DNA of 64,000 bases from Flectonema sp. DT1601 (lineage: Eukaryota > Euglenozoa > Diplonemea > Diplonemida > Diplonemidae), in assembly GCA_964019425.1 (NCBI GenBank), contig OZ025824.1:555001-619000 (forward strand). The letters run 5' to 3'. The notes beneath the pieces were generated by a model that saw nothing but the letters and a program-made list of their open reading frames with translations, did not search any database and was not told where the DNA came from. The number at the start of each line of letters is the position of its first letter. Within the stretch, counting starts at the first letter, position 1. Positions 10,912 to 20,698 of this stretch are shown here, in pieces. The translations under genes and the position numbers were made by a program.

Positions 10912-11382
10912 CTAGTGATTCGTGAGGGGTGTCCAAAAGTTATGTACGTAGTCAGTTTGGTAGTAGTATGGAGCACGAGCGACCAAGTTATCAATAAACT
11001 GTTGTGGATTAGTATTTTGAGTGAGTAAGATACAGTAAAATTTCAAGTAAGTAATACACACCTCATAGTTATCAAAGCCCTGGTTACGATATGATTTACG
11101 AAGCTTTTCAACCTTTTCCTGTGGAAAGAATTGCTCCAGACACAGAAAGTGAGCCTCTATTTTATATTCACAATTTCCATGAAGGTTTGTACACTGGTCT
11201 CTGTACATGCGTGTTTCCCTACAATGCTTTAAAGCAGGGTGTTGGAACTCACTCGGCTGAGCACCTCTAAAATGTTTGTAACCGTGAACTGTTCTCTCAG
11301 TTGTTCCCATCTTCCACGGAAGTCCCCCCGGCGTGTTTAAGTCCGAAATCGGCTCATCGTTATGCGAGTATCCGGCACCCAT
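10912..11382 (-). CDS. Twin-CX9C (CHCH-type) protein, probably mitochondrial
   Basis: Protein begins MGAGYSHNDEPISDLNTPGG. It has CRETRMYRDQC and CEYKIEAHFLC, two CX9C motifs separated by a short turn, the signature of small proteins oxidised by Mia40 in the mitochondrial intermembrane space (respiratory-complex subunits or assembly factors). The continuous frame of 156 residues very probably contains a 63-nt in-frame intron at 10999-11061: donor GAG/GTGTGT, acceptor CAACAG, phase 0. The spliced product would be 135 residues, exons 11382-11062 and 10998-10912, ending NFWTPLTNH. The exact family is not recognised; a complex I accessory subunit is possible. It is the last native gene before the transposon stack. 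Confidence 0.75.
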   Translation of the reverse strand: MGAGYSHNDEPISDLNTPGGLPWKMGTTERTVHGYKHFRGAQPSEFQHPALKHCRETRMYRDQCTNLHGNCEYKIEAHFLCLEQFFPQEKVEKLRKSYRNQGFDNYEVCITYLKFYCILLTQNTNPQQFIDNLVARAPYYYQTDYVHNFWTPLTNH

Positions 11383-11559
11383 CGGGTATTATTTATTTAT
11401 GTACCTTTTAAAAAATAGTGATAAATGCCAACAGGTATTTTCATAAAACAGTTATCCTTCAATTCATCATAGTTAACACATTGAACTACTTACATACTCG
11501 TATCTTATATAGTAAATGAGTGCAAAATGATCAAAGTTCGCACCTGCAGCTGTTCTGTT

Positions 11560-11812
11560 AGATAGAATATGAGTTTAATATAAAAAAGTGCACTAAAATA
11601 AAATATAAAAAAGAAAAGTTATAAAAACACATTGTTCTGCTGTTCCATAATACACTGTGGAATACGTAGTTTCAGGAGCCTTAATCTTATACTACTTGTC
11701 CCTCTTAGGCCTTCATCAGTAAGTTCCAGGGACTTCATTCCAGTTAAATAATAAATCGGATCCATCAATTGGTCTATTTCAAAAGAACTGATTTCTTAAT
11801 GTCCATCGGAGT
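11560..11812 (+). repeat. Dispersed repeat D1, copy 2
   Basis: Partner of the repeat at 6955-7215, same orientation. It carries an extra segment near 11700-11720 (CTTAGGCCTTCATCAG) that copy 1 lacks, and is followed by GATA repeats (11821-11837). No coding capacity. Confidence 0.7.
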
Positions 11813-11901
11813 GTTCTGTTAGATAGATAGATAGATAAGGAAGTCCAATACATTGCGTACTGTGCATCACTGATACAGCAAACTGTTGATGTTGTCAGTT
11901 A

Positions 11902-12167
11902 CTGCAACTGGAAATATTACTGTGGGAAAATTAGTGCGGTTTTTTCAGAAAATTTTAGTGTGGTTTTTTCCACTTGGTGGTAGAAAAAAAATTGGTTGCT
12001 TTTTTGCTGTGTAAGGCACCAGCAGAAAAATGCAGCTGGAAAAAAATCGATTCTGAGCAGAAATATTAGTTCGGTGGAAATATTACTGCATGGAAAAATT
12101 AGTGCGGTTTTTTGCAGATTTGGAAATTAGTGCGGTTTTTTCCGCGCAGTAATATTTCCAGTTGCAG
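11902..12167. mobile_element. TA-flanked MITE, family M1, copy 1
   Basis: 266 bp with terminal inverted repeats starting CTGCAACTGGAAATATTACT, flanked by TA on both sides (11900-11901 and 12168-12169). The interior repeats GGAAATATTACTG and TTAGTGCGGTTTTTT several times, likely transposase-binding subterminal repeats. A second copy lies at 51941-52242. A TA target duplication points to the Tc1/mariner or pogo superfamily. There is no coding capacity, so it depends on a transposase supplied elsewhere. Confidence 0.85.
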
Positions 12168-12174
12168 TATAACA

Positions 12175-12341
12175 TTTATTTATTTATTTATTTATTTATT
12201 TTTTTATATGTTTGATTATTTCTTCTTCATATTATATTTTCTTCTGCCTCTCTCTTAATTCTGTTCGTTTCTTTGAAACGAAAATTCATTAGAATATTAT
12301 TCCTTGGTCAGCATCTGTCATTGTCGCCCTTTGGGCCTGTT
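12175..12341 (-). repeat. RepX repeat, left part, split by the Mutator-like element
   Basis: Matches one side of the intact minus-orientation RepX at 49935-50347: the TTCGTTTC-AAA-GAAACGAA dyad near 12267-12285, AATATTATTCCTTGGTCAGC and GCCCTTTGGGC. The match stops at 12341 and resumes at 24991, showing that everything between was inserted. Confidence 0.85.
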
Positions 12342-12349
12342 AAAAAAAA

Positions 12350-12640
12350 GGAAAATTCTCCGTTGCTACCCCAAAACTTTATTTTTCTCCGTTGTAGTCC
12401 ACCTAAAAGAATTTTTCTCCGTTGTGTTTTTTTCTTTTTTTTTTCGCTGTTGTGTGCCACCTAAACTTTTTTTTCGCTGTTGTGTGCCACCTATATTTAT
12501 TTTTCGCTGTTGTGTGCCACCTATATTTATTTTTCGCTGTTGTGTGCCACCTATATTTATTTTTCTCTGTTGCGTGTCACTTGACCTTTTTTCCCTTTTC
12601 CCTTTTCCCTTTTTTTTTTTTTTTTTTTTTTTTTTGTGCA
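12350..12640 (+). repeat. Left subterminal repeat array of the MULE
   Basis: Tandem units of about 31 bp with the core TTTTTCGCTGTTGTGTGCCA followed by CCTATATTTA, plus variants with CTCCGTTG. It matches the inverted right array at 24830-24990. Frames through it encode only low-complexity peptides. Confidence 0.75.
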
Positions 12641-12680
12641 CCTGTCTACCTGGTTAGTTAGATACCATACACTCCTCTGA

Positions 12681-13183
12681 TGGATTGATTGAAAGCTAAT
12701 AACACAAACGGTTAAGGATGTGATGGCTTGGGAAATGATAAAAGTAATCTTCCTTCTGGAACTTCTGCTCAGTACACGCAAATGCATCTTGACACGCGGG
12801 AACCCTTCGGGCAGTACTGCGCTCTTGATAATTTAAGGTAGCCTTAAAAAAGCTCTCATGCTTGCATGAGTTAGATACCCTGATAACCCGGTCAGAAACA
12901 GGAGTGTCGCTTGCGACCAGGCTGTCTGTAACTCGCAGGTGTCTTGGCCTTGAAATTCGGTTGGAATGACGTGTAAGAGGACAACAGTTCTCTGTAAGGT
13001 GACCCAGCCCTGCACACATACCGTTCTTTGCATGCACTTGTAGTAAAACTCCCAGAGGCTGAGAACACTATCAAGACCTGACGAACAACCCAACCTTTCC
13101 GTGAGTACTTGTCTTTGCTAATCTCGTCAAGCCAGATGAACATCGTACAAACGTTATCTCAACATCCGTGTGCGCTTAAGGTG
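12681..13183. repeat. 500-bp repeat R5, copy 1, with conserved minus-strand frame
   Basis: Nearly identical to 45842-46337. The minus-strand frame 12696-13037 (113 residues, MHAKNGMCAGLGHL...) stays open in both copies with only a few replacements. The right edge reads CTTAAG/GTGAGAG on the plus strand, a good splice donor, with a possible acceptor TTTCCAG at about 13310-13316, so it could be a 5' exon of the MULE gene. I do not recognise the protein. Confidence 0.7.
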
Positions 13184-13360
13184 AGAGGGTGTTCATGGAA
13201 ACTTTGTGGCTGAAAATAAATGTTGGTAGTGGTTTTAGGGATTCTCATTTTTTTCTTGCTGTTCTGGACCTAGGTCCCCTTGATAGTTTGTCTGTTTTTT
13301 TACTCTACGTTTCCAGATAATAACTACTCAACACCTACCTACCTACCTACCTACTACCAA

Positions 13361-13693
13361 ATGCCTGGAAACATGGACTCCCCGCAGACTGCACCTGTGA
13401 TCGCATCTGAGGATACTGTTACACCTGTCCCGACCATAAACGTGCCGGTGTTCAATGTTCCGACACCAACCCTGGGACGTGTCTTCCCTAGCGAGAGTGC
13501 ACTCCTGGCAAGCGTCACCCTCGCCTGCTGCTCCACTGGAAGGAGGTTTAGCAGACAAAAGCGTGAGAACCGGATATCGTTCCATTGCACATCCGACTCA
13601 TGTGAGCGGAGGGTGTGCGCTACAGGGAGTTGTGAAGAGAGAACTGTGACGGTGTCACAGCTGCGGCATACGGACGCTTGCAACCCTGGGGAG
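13361..13693 (+). pseudogene. MULE protein, N-terminal zinc domain (interrupted)
   Basis: Frame from MPGNMDSPQTAPVI, through a proline/threonine-rich leader, to a domain with FHCTSDSCERRVCA and HTDAC. This spacing of Cys and His resembles the FAR1/WRKY-GCM1-type DNA-binding domain found at the N terminus of Mutator-like transposases. The frame is broken at 13693 by the Penelope-like insertion and continues in phase after the target duplication at 22085-22114 (GRVYGLKTTIAYLSLAKYKE), ending at a stop soon after (22211). Copy is non-functional. Confidence 0.6.
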
Positions 13694-13975
13694 ATGTATG
13701 TTCGATTTTGTAAAAATTACAACTGTGTTGTATCATAAAAACATAAAGATAATTTAACATTAGTTTTAAATACAGTGACTAAGGGTGATGCGCAACTTAG
13801 CATATTAAAGTAACTATTTAGGTTTCGAGAGTAATCCATATACCTCTTTACCTCTATATTCTTTCTCATCAGTTATAGTGTAGAAGTAAGTCAGTCAAAT
13901 GTTGAGACTGAGTCATTCCAGTTTGCAGGACTGGAATGTAGTTACTTTGTGTTTCATGTTCATAAATAAAAAAAA
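13694..13975 (-). repeat. pLTR, downstream (3') copy
   Basis: Direct repeat of 21794-22078, starting ATGTATGTTCGATTTTGT and ending in CATAAATAAAAAAAA. Differences are a few small indels near 13848-13876. It contains the hammerhead-like core described separately. On the coding strand it lies downstream of the frame. Confidence 0.9.
13822..13872 (-). ncRNA. Candidate hammerhead ribozyme core (3' pLTR)
   Basis: The minus strand reads CTGATGAGA ... ACTCTCGAAAC, the invariant boxes of a hammerhead, with a 4-bp stem II (GAGA/TCTC) and a long loop. Hammerhead motifs are known in Penelope-like pLTRs. I could not settle stems I and III, and the cleavage triplet is unclear (GTT is possible), so this is a candidate only. 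Confidence 0.4.
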
Positions 13976-14050
13976 CATATTTTTTGCTGTTACTAGTTCG
14001 TAGCTCACTACTAGTGGAGCACTTTTCTACAATAAATGTAGAAAGTGTTT

Positions 14051-17000
14051 TTAATTATCAAAGTCTGATAATTGTTCCTTAGCATCAGGGATATCTGGAG
14101 TTGAAGATCTCTGTGAAATACTCATATCATCTGAAGAATCATGTTCATCTTGTTTGCTTCTTTTCTTTCGAGTATTTCTTCTGAGCATCGGTCTCATTGG
14201 ACTCTGCGAGTTGAGTCTTTTTACCAATTTCAGTTTCTTCTTTTCCTTTCCCTTTGCTAATTTCTGTTTTTGTACTTCTTTAAGTTTCATTTTCTGTGCC
14301 AACTTATGTTCAGTACACTCATTTTTAAGCCTTTTCCGGTTGCTCAGGTATTTTTTGATTCTCACAATTCGCATTGGACTCTGTGAGTTCAGTCTCTTGT
14401 TACTGCTTCTCTCTGGTTCATCAGCGACCGTTTGTGTTGCCAACTTGCCATTCTTTTTGATAGATAACATATGAGTTTCTGTCTCATCTTTTGTAACAGT
14501 TACAATACTATTTCGAGGATCCGTTTTGTATTCAGTGACCGTAAATGAAGTGTTATCATCTTCATCAACATATGTTGGATATTCTTTTGATGCTCTGAAT
14601 ATTCCACATTTATTGATATGGTCAATAAATGACTTCCAGGATTTATTGCAATATTTGCAAGTTTTACCGATATTCTCTGTATCTGTGTATGTTAGTACTC
14701 TTGATACCTTTTGTGGTGTAATCGGTATTGTTGTTCCGGAATTCGTGGCTTTACTGCTTACAGTAGGTGGTGTTTCCATCTTCCTGGCTACTGTTTGTGG
14801 TGTAGTTGATCTTAGTCTGTATGTGGTGACTATTTTCTCCAACTGTCTTTCTTTTGACAAACTTCGTATTAATTCGAGGTTCTTTCCATCCCAACATGCT
14901 TGTTGGGTTTGTGGAATTATTTTAGTCGGAGTTTCGATCTTCAGAGGCGTCTTTATTTTCAGTGGAGTCTTAATCTTAATCGGAGTTATTGGTGGTGACT
15001 CCATCCTGTCTTTGGATGGAGTCATTACGCCAGCATATCTATGCTCCGGTGATTCCTGCGTCTCTGGTGACATAGTTTCCATTACCATGTCAGTGTCCGT
15101 ATCCAGTTGTACTGTTGCTGGTGACGGCATATCGATCATATCCACATCATTATGATCCAGATCCAATGGTGATACAATCGGTAATTGTATCGTTTTCATA
15201 GATTGAATCACACTTTGATGTACAGTTGGAGGTTCCAATTGTGATACCTTTGAGATCGTTGCTGGCATCAACGTTGGGATTGCAGGTGGGGCCATTGTAG
15301 GTGTCTCATTTGCAATAACTTGTGTCTTCTTCTGAATTACAGTCGGCGGTGCTAATTGTGATATTTTTGAAATCCTTGCTGGCATCAGCGTTGGAATTAT
15401 CGGCGGGGCCTGTGTAAGTGCATCACTCGCACTGACTTGTGTATTCTTTTGAAGTACAATTGACGGTGTCGATTGTGATAAATTTGTAATTGGTGTTGGT
15501 ATCATTGTTGGAATTATCGGCGGGACCTGTGTGAGTTCATCATTTGCAATGACTTGTGTCTTCTTTTGAAGTACAGTCGGCGGTGCCAATTGTGATACCT
15601 TTGAAATCGTTGCTGGCATCAATGTCGGGATTGCTGGTGGGGCTACCGTAAGTGCATTATTTACAGTGACTAGCGTCTTCTGAAAACTATTTGATGGTAG
15701 CGATATAATTTTTTGCATTACCGAAGGTTCCATTTTTATTATCTTCGGTATCGTTATTGGTATTGTCATTGGAATTATTGATGGTCTTGGTAACACTGGT
15801 GATAGTAGTACTGGTAATGGTGGTATCTTCACCATCGGCGATATGTACAGGGTCGGTATATTATCCTGGCATATCTTTGGTGGTGATACGGCCCTTATCT
15901 CTATCTTATTGACTTTTCCCGGTGTCGATATGGGCTTCATTTTGTCCGCTTTTTCGATTGCCGAAATCATTGTCTCAAGATCTGTTACATCCTCCTCGTC
16001 CGTGAATTTTTTAATTTCCACTTCTGTAGTTTTTGTTGTGGAATTATCCTTTGCTGGTGACTCTGTTATTGCCAGTGCAGACAAGTCTATTGGAGGAATA
16101 TCTTTCGTTGTTTTCATTACAACGTGGTATTCGTATTCCTTCAACGGATACTTCGTCATGATATCTTCTATCCCATTACAATCTGGAGTTGGATTGATTA
16201 TATCAAATCCCTTGTATTTAGAATTTATATCAATAAAGACGATGTAATGTGTGTAGGCTGCTCTACGTGACACTATGATGTATGGAATGACAATAGTTTC
16301 TTGTTCTGTTGGACCTACTGTGATTGTTTTCAGCTGTTCATGGGTTGTCACATGTGTTACTTCTAGTCCCAGATATATTCTTATTGTTTCATAAATAACT
16401 ATCTGATGAAACCAACCATCTGGGTTAAATGAGAACATCAAGTTCTCTCCAATTAACTTAAGCTCTTGCTCTGCGAGTCGGAATTGAATCTTAAACATCT
16501 TCGATATTCTGATTCTTTCAGTTTTGAGGTGATCTGCTATGAAGTTAACAGTTGCCCAGCCACATTCCCCACTACGAAGTCCTTCTGCTGGTTGCGTGTG
16601 CATCGTAATAGGGAATTTATTATCAATGAAGGTGGACCAATAATCATCGTTTGGTACTTCAGTTTTTCCAGACTCTTCTGACTTCTGCTCCTTTTGTACT
16701 ACTTTCAAGTCTTTCGACGTGTTGTCAGCGATATCGGATTTTTCTGGATCCTTCTTTTCGAGTAGCTGACTTTGAATTTCCTTTTCCGTGTATCTTGCTG
16801 TAATTGGAAAGAAAAATCCACCTTCCGTACATCCGATCAACATGTGACATTCGTGATTGTTATCTTTGTTGACTACTACTCGAGTTGTTATACCCTTTTT
16901 GTATGAAAGGATACTGACATTGATAGGCAATATCTCTTTAAATTCCTTGTAGAATTTTGCTGTTTTGAATATTCCAGTGTGATATTTAATGTTGATATCA

Positions 17001-20000
17001 TTGACCAGTGATTCAGTGTCGTCAGAGATTATAGCTTTGCATTGCTGACATTCCTTCTTGTTTTTAATAATCGCTTGACTGGCAATTTTAAATGATGTCA
17101 CCAATGTGTTGTCATTCCTCCTTAATTTCGCATATCCAATTCTCTTGTCCAACAGCATATTATAAATGTCATCCCTTCCATTGACTTTATAATGTTGTTG
17201 GATTGTCTGTTTTTCTTTCGATACTGGTCTTCCGTTGTCATATTTCCGATTGATTTCAAAGAAATGATGATGAAGACTTTCCCTTTGTTTTGGGAAATCC
17301 CAGTATGTACCCAGTACAAAGTCTTTATATTGGGGGAACAGACTGTTTTTCGAGTATCCGCGACTTCTCAGACGGTATAGCACTTTCTCAATTTCAAGGT
17401 ATAAGTCGAAATCGTTATTGATATTAGTAGCGGCTCTGTACATGGCACCTTTTAGAATACCTGGTCCTAGGCTTTTCGGTGCGTTGGATTCCGAACTGGT
17501 ATACTTAATGGGTTGGAAATTAAACAGATTTTCTTTATCCCATATTGAAAGTCGTACGAACGGGTGTCCTCTCGGCCTTTCTTCCAACCGGATTCTCATC
17601 CCAAGGAATACTACATCGTTGTTGCCCATTGATGTATCTGTATATGACATTTTATACATCTCACTCGGTGGTGGGCTTGGGTCATTGTGGCTGAAAATTA
17701 AAAAATCATCAATGTATCTGAATATGATTTTGTTATTTATCGCTGCCCCAATACCTTTCTGTGAAATGACGTTTTCCACCCATTGTTTTTCAATGCCAAA
17801 GCAGTATAAGTTCGCAATATGTGGTGAGCATTGAGAACCCATCGGTATACCATGGCTTTGTTTGAGCATAAGTTCTCCATTCTTAATGTAAGCATTAGAT
17901 AGAATCGTGCTGAGTAGTTCTTTAACTTTGCTCTCTTCGTATGCTACTTGAACATCTTTATCGTAGCTTTTGTCAAGGTAAAAGTCTTTACCAATTCCAC
18001 TTCTTTTGTCTCTAACCATTATCTGCCCGTCCATGTACTTGCTGATTAATTCGTTGATAACTTTTTTAATCTTATCATGGGGGAGGTTCGTGTACATATC
18101 TGAGAAATCATATGTCTTTACCTTCATTTGTTGGAGAGTTGAGTAGTTGCTTTTGATGTACTGTGCAACTTCATCTACATTCTGAATTATAAAATACTTT
18201 CTTATATTCGTTGTTTCGTATTCCACTTTTTCAGCTTTTTTAACTATTTCCATGAAAGTCTTAAGTATCCCAGACATTTCCTTTGACATGTCTGTTGTGG
18301 CTGTGAAGGGCGCAGGCATTACCTTAGAGTTGATGTATTTGACATCCAGTGTTTTGTTCGAAGTTCCAGCTATGAATCTAAACTTCGGAGGGTCTTTATG
18401 CATCTTCGGATTTCCATATAAATATGGCAAATTTTCCGTATTTCTGAAACCATGTTTCTTGTTGATGTCTTCGATCCTTTTCATCGTTGGATTTATCTGA
18501 TCTTTCGGAACCTCTGCGTACACAATTCTGTTACCGATGTGCTCGTTTAGTTTTGTGTTGTAGTATTTCTTACAACATACTGCCAGATCGTGTGTCGTTT
18601 TGTCGATTCTGGTAAAAATCAAATGTTTTTTAATTTCCTTCAGTTCCTTCTGTACTTGTTTGAATTCATCAATAACATCCATCTGCGGTAGCTTTCCGAT
18701 TTGATTTTTTGCCGCCTTTTTTAAAAAAATACATAGAGGTTCGTATTTCTCATCTGGGAAGTAATGCATGATGTATTCATCTATAGCGTACATTACTTCC
18801 TCCGTGACAGTTTTCGGATCCTCAAAGAGTCTATATCTAGCACCTCTCGATAATAACATCTTAAGTCTGTTGGATATATTCAGCTTTGATGAGTGTGTGA
18901 TCACATGTTTTTCTTCTTCTCTGTATTCTTTCTTTATGAATACATGACATTTACATGTCTCAGGATCACATAGTTCTTCTTGTGCGTTGTCTGTTGAACT
19001 ATCATTGGCACGGTCACATAGCACATCCTCCAACTTAGTTGTCAAGTATCTTGACACTTTCATTGTCGGAAGTATTTCTGCTCGGTCTTTGGCGAGGAGT
19101 AACGCCTGTTTGCATGTGAATACCCTTTTGAGATCCAATTTCTCAATCAAAGGGTGTACAAACCGAATTTTAAGCCATGTTGATCCGAGTTTTGATATCC
19201 TTTTCGTCTCTGTATCTTTTTTCTTGTCTGATAATCTATCTTTAAGTGCTAAGATTATCTGACTGATGATATCAATTTCTTGATGAGACGCTTGGATATG
19301 GTCGATGATCCATGCTAGCAACCTTTGAGTTCTATTAATTGACCACTTGGCTATAGCATCCTCATTGATCTTTGGTAAGTCGATCAGGCTCTGTATTTGT
19401 TTTCTGATACCAACGTATTTACCTGGTTCAGTATCTACTATCAGAGTGTCTCCTTCCAAATGATACCACTTTTTTGGGATTGACGGTTCTCGTTTTTCCG
19501 GTATTCTCCGGTTTTGTACTTCACTTCCCGTCTTTAGTGGCTTTCCGACATATGCCTTATTTGGCATTCTGAACATATTCGTTTGTGGATTTAGATGCTG
19601 TATCCAAAACGATTCTGCCGGATTTGCTGCTGTACGAAATGCAGTTTTCATTAAACTGCTGCAGATGTTCACTTTTTCCAGTGTTGCTGCGAATAGAGGA
19701 CTTCCTCTTTTTCTAATGAACTTGGAGATGGTTGTTCCCTTTGAGTGACGGGAGTACCAATGCCCACGTTCTCTGTGTGATGCGGTGTTGGAGGTTTGTC
19801 CGACATATCTTGCGGAACCTTTTTCATCTATGAGTGCATAGATTACTCCTGTTTCGTCCGAATCAAGGTCGACAGGTTCCCTGATACGTCGATGTCTTCG
19901 CCCTACTTCCAATGTTTTTTTATGGGTTACATTGAAAATTTGTAGAGCTTCTCTCCTTTGTTCTTCGTGATCTTTTGATCGACGTGCACCACGTTCAATG

Positions 20001-20698
20001 ATCTCATATCTATTGAACACAGCACTGTGGAAGCCAGTATTGTTGCGATGAACTACTGGTTTTCTGTTTTTCTTCCCCTTTTCGGGTACTATTTGAAACT
20101 CGTTTGCCTTTTTCTTCTTTTTAGAATTTTTGTTCGTTTGATCCAATCTCCCTTTTGTATTAGGTTGCAGTTTTACCTGTATATTCTTAGGTTTAGATCT
20201 ACTTCTACTCGAAGCTTTCCTTTGTTTAGGCTTCGGTTGTTCCTTCGTCTTCTGTCTCTCTGTAGCTTTAACTGGTCTGTTCGACCGGCCCCGTTTAATT
20301 GTGTTTTTTTCGTATCCGGGTTTTATATTTTTTGCCCTGACCATCATATTGTTATCAGTTTTACTCTTCGGTTTACTTTTGACAATTGGTGCTGTGATAA
20401 CCTTCTGATGTGTCACTTGCTTTTCCTTTATCTTATTCGGAACAATGCGTGGCTTACTTGCTACTTGTTTGTTTACATGTTGCCTGTTTCCATGCGGAAC
20501 TACATGTGTTTGTTTGCCTTTGAGAATATCCGCGTATGATTTCTTTTGATCATGGGCCTTTTGATTCGGTTTTTTGTGCCTTTTTGCTCCTTGGGAGACT
20601 CTTTGTGGTACATTCTTTTTAGTTCCATTGCTTTTTTCTTCTTTTTTCGAATTTTTTCGAAACCTTGGAATAGTTTCTAGCCATTGTGCAAACCACAT
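14051..20698 (-). CDS. Penelope-like polyprotein: GIY-YIG, RT, papain-like protease, Zn finger
   Basis: 2215 residues, uninterrupted. The first 270 residues are very basic (KKEEKSNGTKK..., nucleic-acid binding). GIY-YIG nuclease lies at about 283-370: GVIYALI, RYVGQT, HRERGH and the catalytic-type Glu in NPAESFW. Reverse transcriptase lies at about 700-1130: YDFSDMYTNLP (near 863), GIPMGSQCSP (near 953) and RYIDDFLIF (near 996). At about 1350-1510 is a papain-fold-like protease: GECGWATVNF (Cys), THYIVFID (His) and GFDIINP (Asp/Asn). Residues about 1680-1835 are four to five repeats of a PPxIPTxMPxxIxxxSQ motif. A C2H2-type finger CKYCNKSW...HINKC lies near 2019, followed by a basic tail with KRLNSQSPMR twice. 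Expected role: target cutting and target-primed reverse transcription, with possible self-processing by the protease. Much larger than usual Penelope-like proteins. Confidence 0.9.
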   Translation of the reverse strand: MWFAQWLETIPRFRKNSKKEEKSNGTKKNVPQRVSQGAKRHKKPNQKAHDQKKSYADILKGKQTHVVPHGNRQHVNKQVASKPRIVPNKIKEKQVTHQKVITAPIVKSKPKSKTDNNMMVRAKNIKPGYEKNTIKRGRSNRPVKATERQKTKEQPKPKQRKASSRSRSKPKNIQVKLQPNTKGRLDQTNKNSKKKKKANEFQIVPEKGKKNRKPVVHRNNTGFHSAVFNRYEIIERGARRSKDHEEQRREALQIFNVTHKKTLEVGRRHRRIREPVDLDSDETGVIYALIDEKGSARYVGQTSNTASHRERGHWYSRHSKGTTISKFIRKRGSPLFAATLEKVNICSSLMKTAFRTAANPAESFWIQHLNPQTNMFRMPNKAYVGKPLKTGSEVQNRRIPEKREPSIPKKWYHLEGDTLIVDTEPGKYVGIRKQIQSLIDLPKINEDAIAKWSINRTQRLLAWIIDHIQASHQEIDIISQIILALKDRLSDKKKDTETKRISKLGSTWLKIRFVHPLIEKLDLKRVFTCKQALLLAKDRAEILPTMKVSRYLTTKLEDVLCDRANDSSTDNAQEELCDPETCKCHVFIKKEYREEEKHVITHSSKLNISNRLKMLLSRGARYRLFEDPKTVTEEVMYAIDEYIMHYFPDEKYEPLCIFLKKAAKNQIGKLPQMDVIDEFKQVQKELKEIKKHLIFTRIDKTTHDLAVCCKKYYNTKLNEHIGNRIVYAEVPKDQINPTMKRIEDINKKHGFRNTENLPYLYGNPKMHKDPPKFRFIAGTSNKTLDVKYINSKVMPAPFTATTDMSKEMSGILKTFMEIVKKAEKVEYETTNIRKYFIIQNVDEVAQYIKSNYSTLQQMKVKTYDFSDMYTNLPHDKIKKVINELISKYMDGQIMVRDKRSGIGKDFYLDKSYDKDVQVAYEESKVKELLSTILSNAYIKNGELMLKQSHGIPMGSQCSPHIANLYCFGIEKQWVENVISQKGIGAAINNKIIFRYIDDFLIFSHNDPSPPPSEMYKMSYTDTSMGNNDVVFLGMRIRLEERPRGHPFVRLSIWDKENLFNFQPIKYTSSESNAPKSLGPGILKGAMYRAATNINNDFDLYLEIEKVLYRLRSRGYSKNSLFPQYKDFVLGTYWDFPKQRESLHHHFFEINRKYDNGRPVSKEKQTIQQHYKVNGRDDIYNMLLDKRIGYAKLRRNDNTLVTSFKIASQAIIKNKKECQQCKAIISDDTESLVNDINIKYHTGIFKTAKFYKEFKEILPINVSILSYKKGITTRVVVNKDNNHECHMLIGCTEGGFFFPITARYTEKEIQSQLLEKKDPEKSDIADNTSKDLKVVQKEQKSEESGKTEVPNDDYWSTFIDNKFPITMHTQPAEGLRSGECGWATVNFIADHLKTERIRISKMFKIQFRLAEQELKLIGENLMFSFNPDGWFHQIVIYETIRIYLGLEVTHVTTHEQLKTITVGPTEQETIVIPYIIVSRRAAYTHYIVFIDINSKYKGFDIINPTPDCNGIEDIMTKYPLKEYEYHVVMKTTKDIPPIDLSALAITESPAKDNSTTKTTEVEIKKFTDEEDVTDLETMISAIEKADKMKPISTPGKVNKIEIRAVSPPKICQDNIPTLYISPMVKIPPLPVLLSPVLPRPSIIPMTIPITIPKIIKMEPSVMQKIISLPSNSFQKTLVTVNNALTVAPPAIPTLMPATISKVSQLAPPTVLQKKTQVIANDELTQVPPIIPTMIPTPITNLSQSTPSIVLQKNTQVSASDALTQAPPIIPTLMPARISKISQLAPPTVIQKKTQVIANETPTMAPPAIPTLMPATISKVSQLEPPTVHQSVIQSMKTIQLPIVSPLDLDHNDVDMIDMPSPATVQLDTDTDMVMETMSPETQESPEHRYAGVMTPSKDRMESPPITPIKIKTPLKIKTPLKIETPTKIIPQTQQACWDGKNLELIRSLSKERQLEKIVTTYRLRSTTPQTVARKMETPPTVSSKATNSGTTIPITPQKVSRVLTYTDTENIGKTCKYCNKSWKSFIDHINKCGIFRASKEYPTYVDEDDNTSFTVTEYKTDPRNSIVTVTKDETETHMLSIKKNGKLATQTVADEPERSSNKRLNSQSPMRIVRIKKYLSNRKRLKNECTEHKLAQKMKLKEVQKQKLAKGKEKKKLKLVKRLNSQSPMRPMLRRNTRKKRSKQDEHDSSDDMSISQRSSTPDIPDAKEQLSDFDN

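Noticed and set aside
15200-15670. Proline-rich repeats in the Penelope-like protein as a separate gene or minisatellite insertion
   Set aside because: They are in frame, diverged from each other and flanked by in-frame coding, so they are treated as a domain of the polyprotein.
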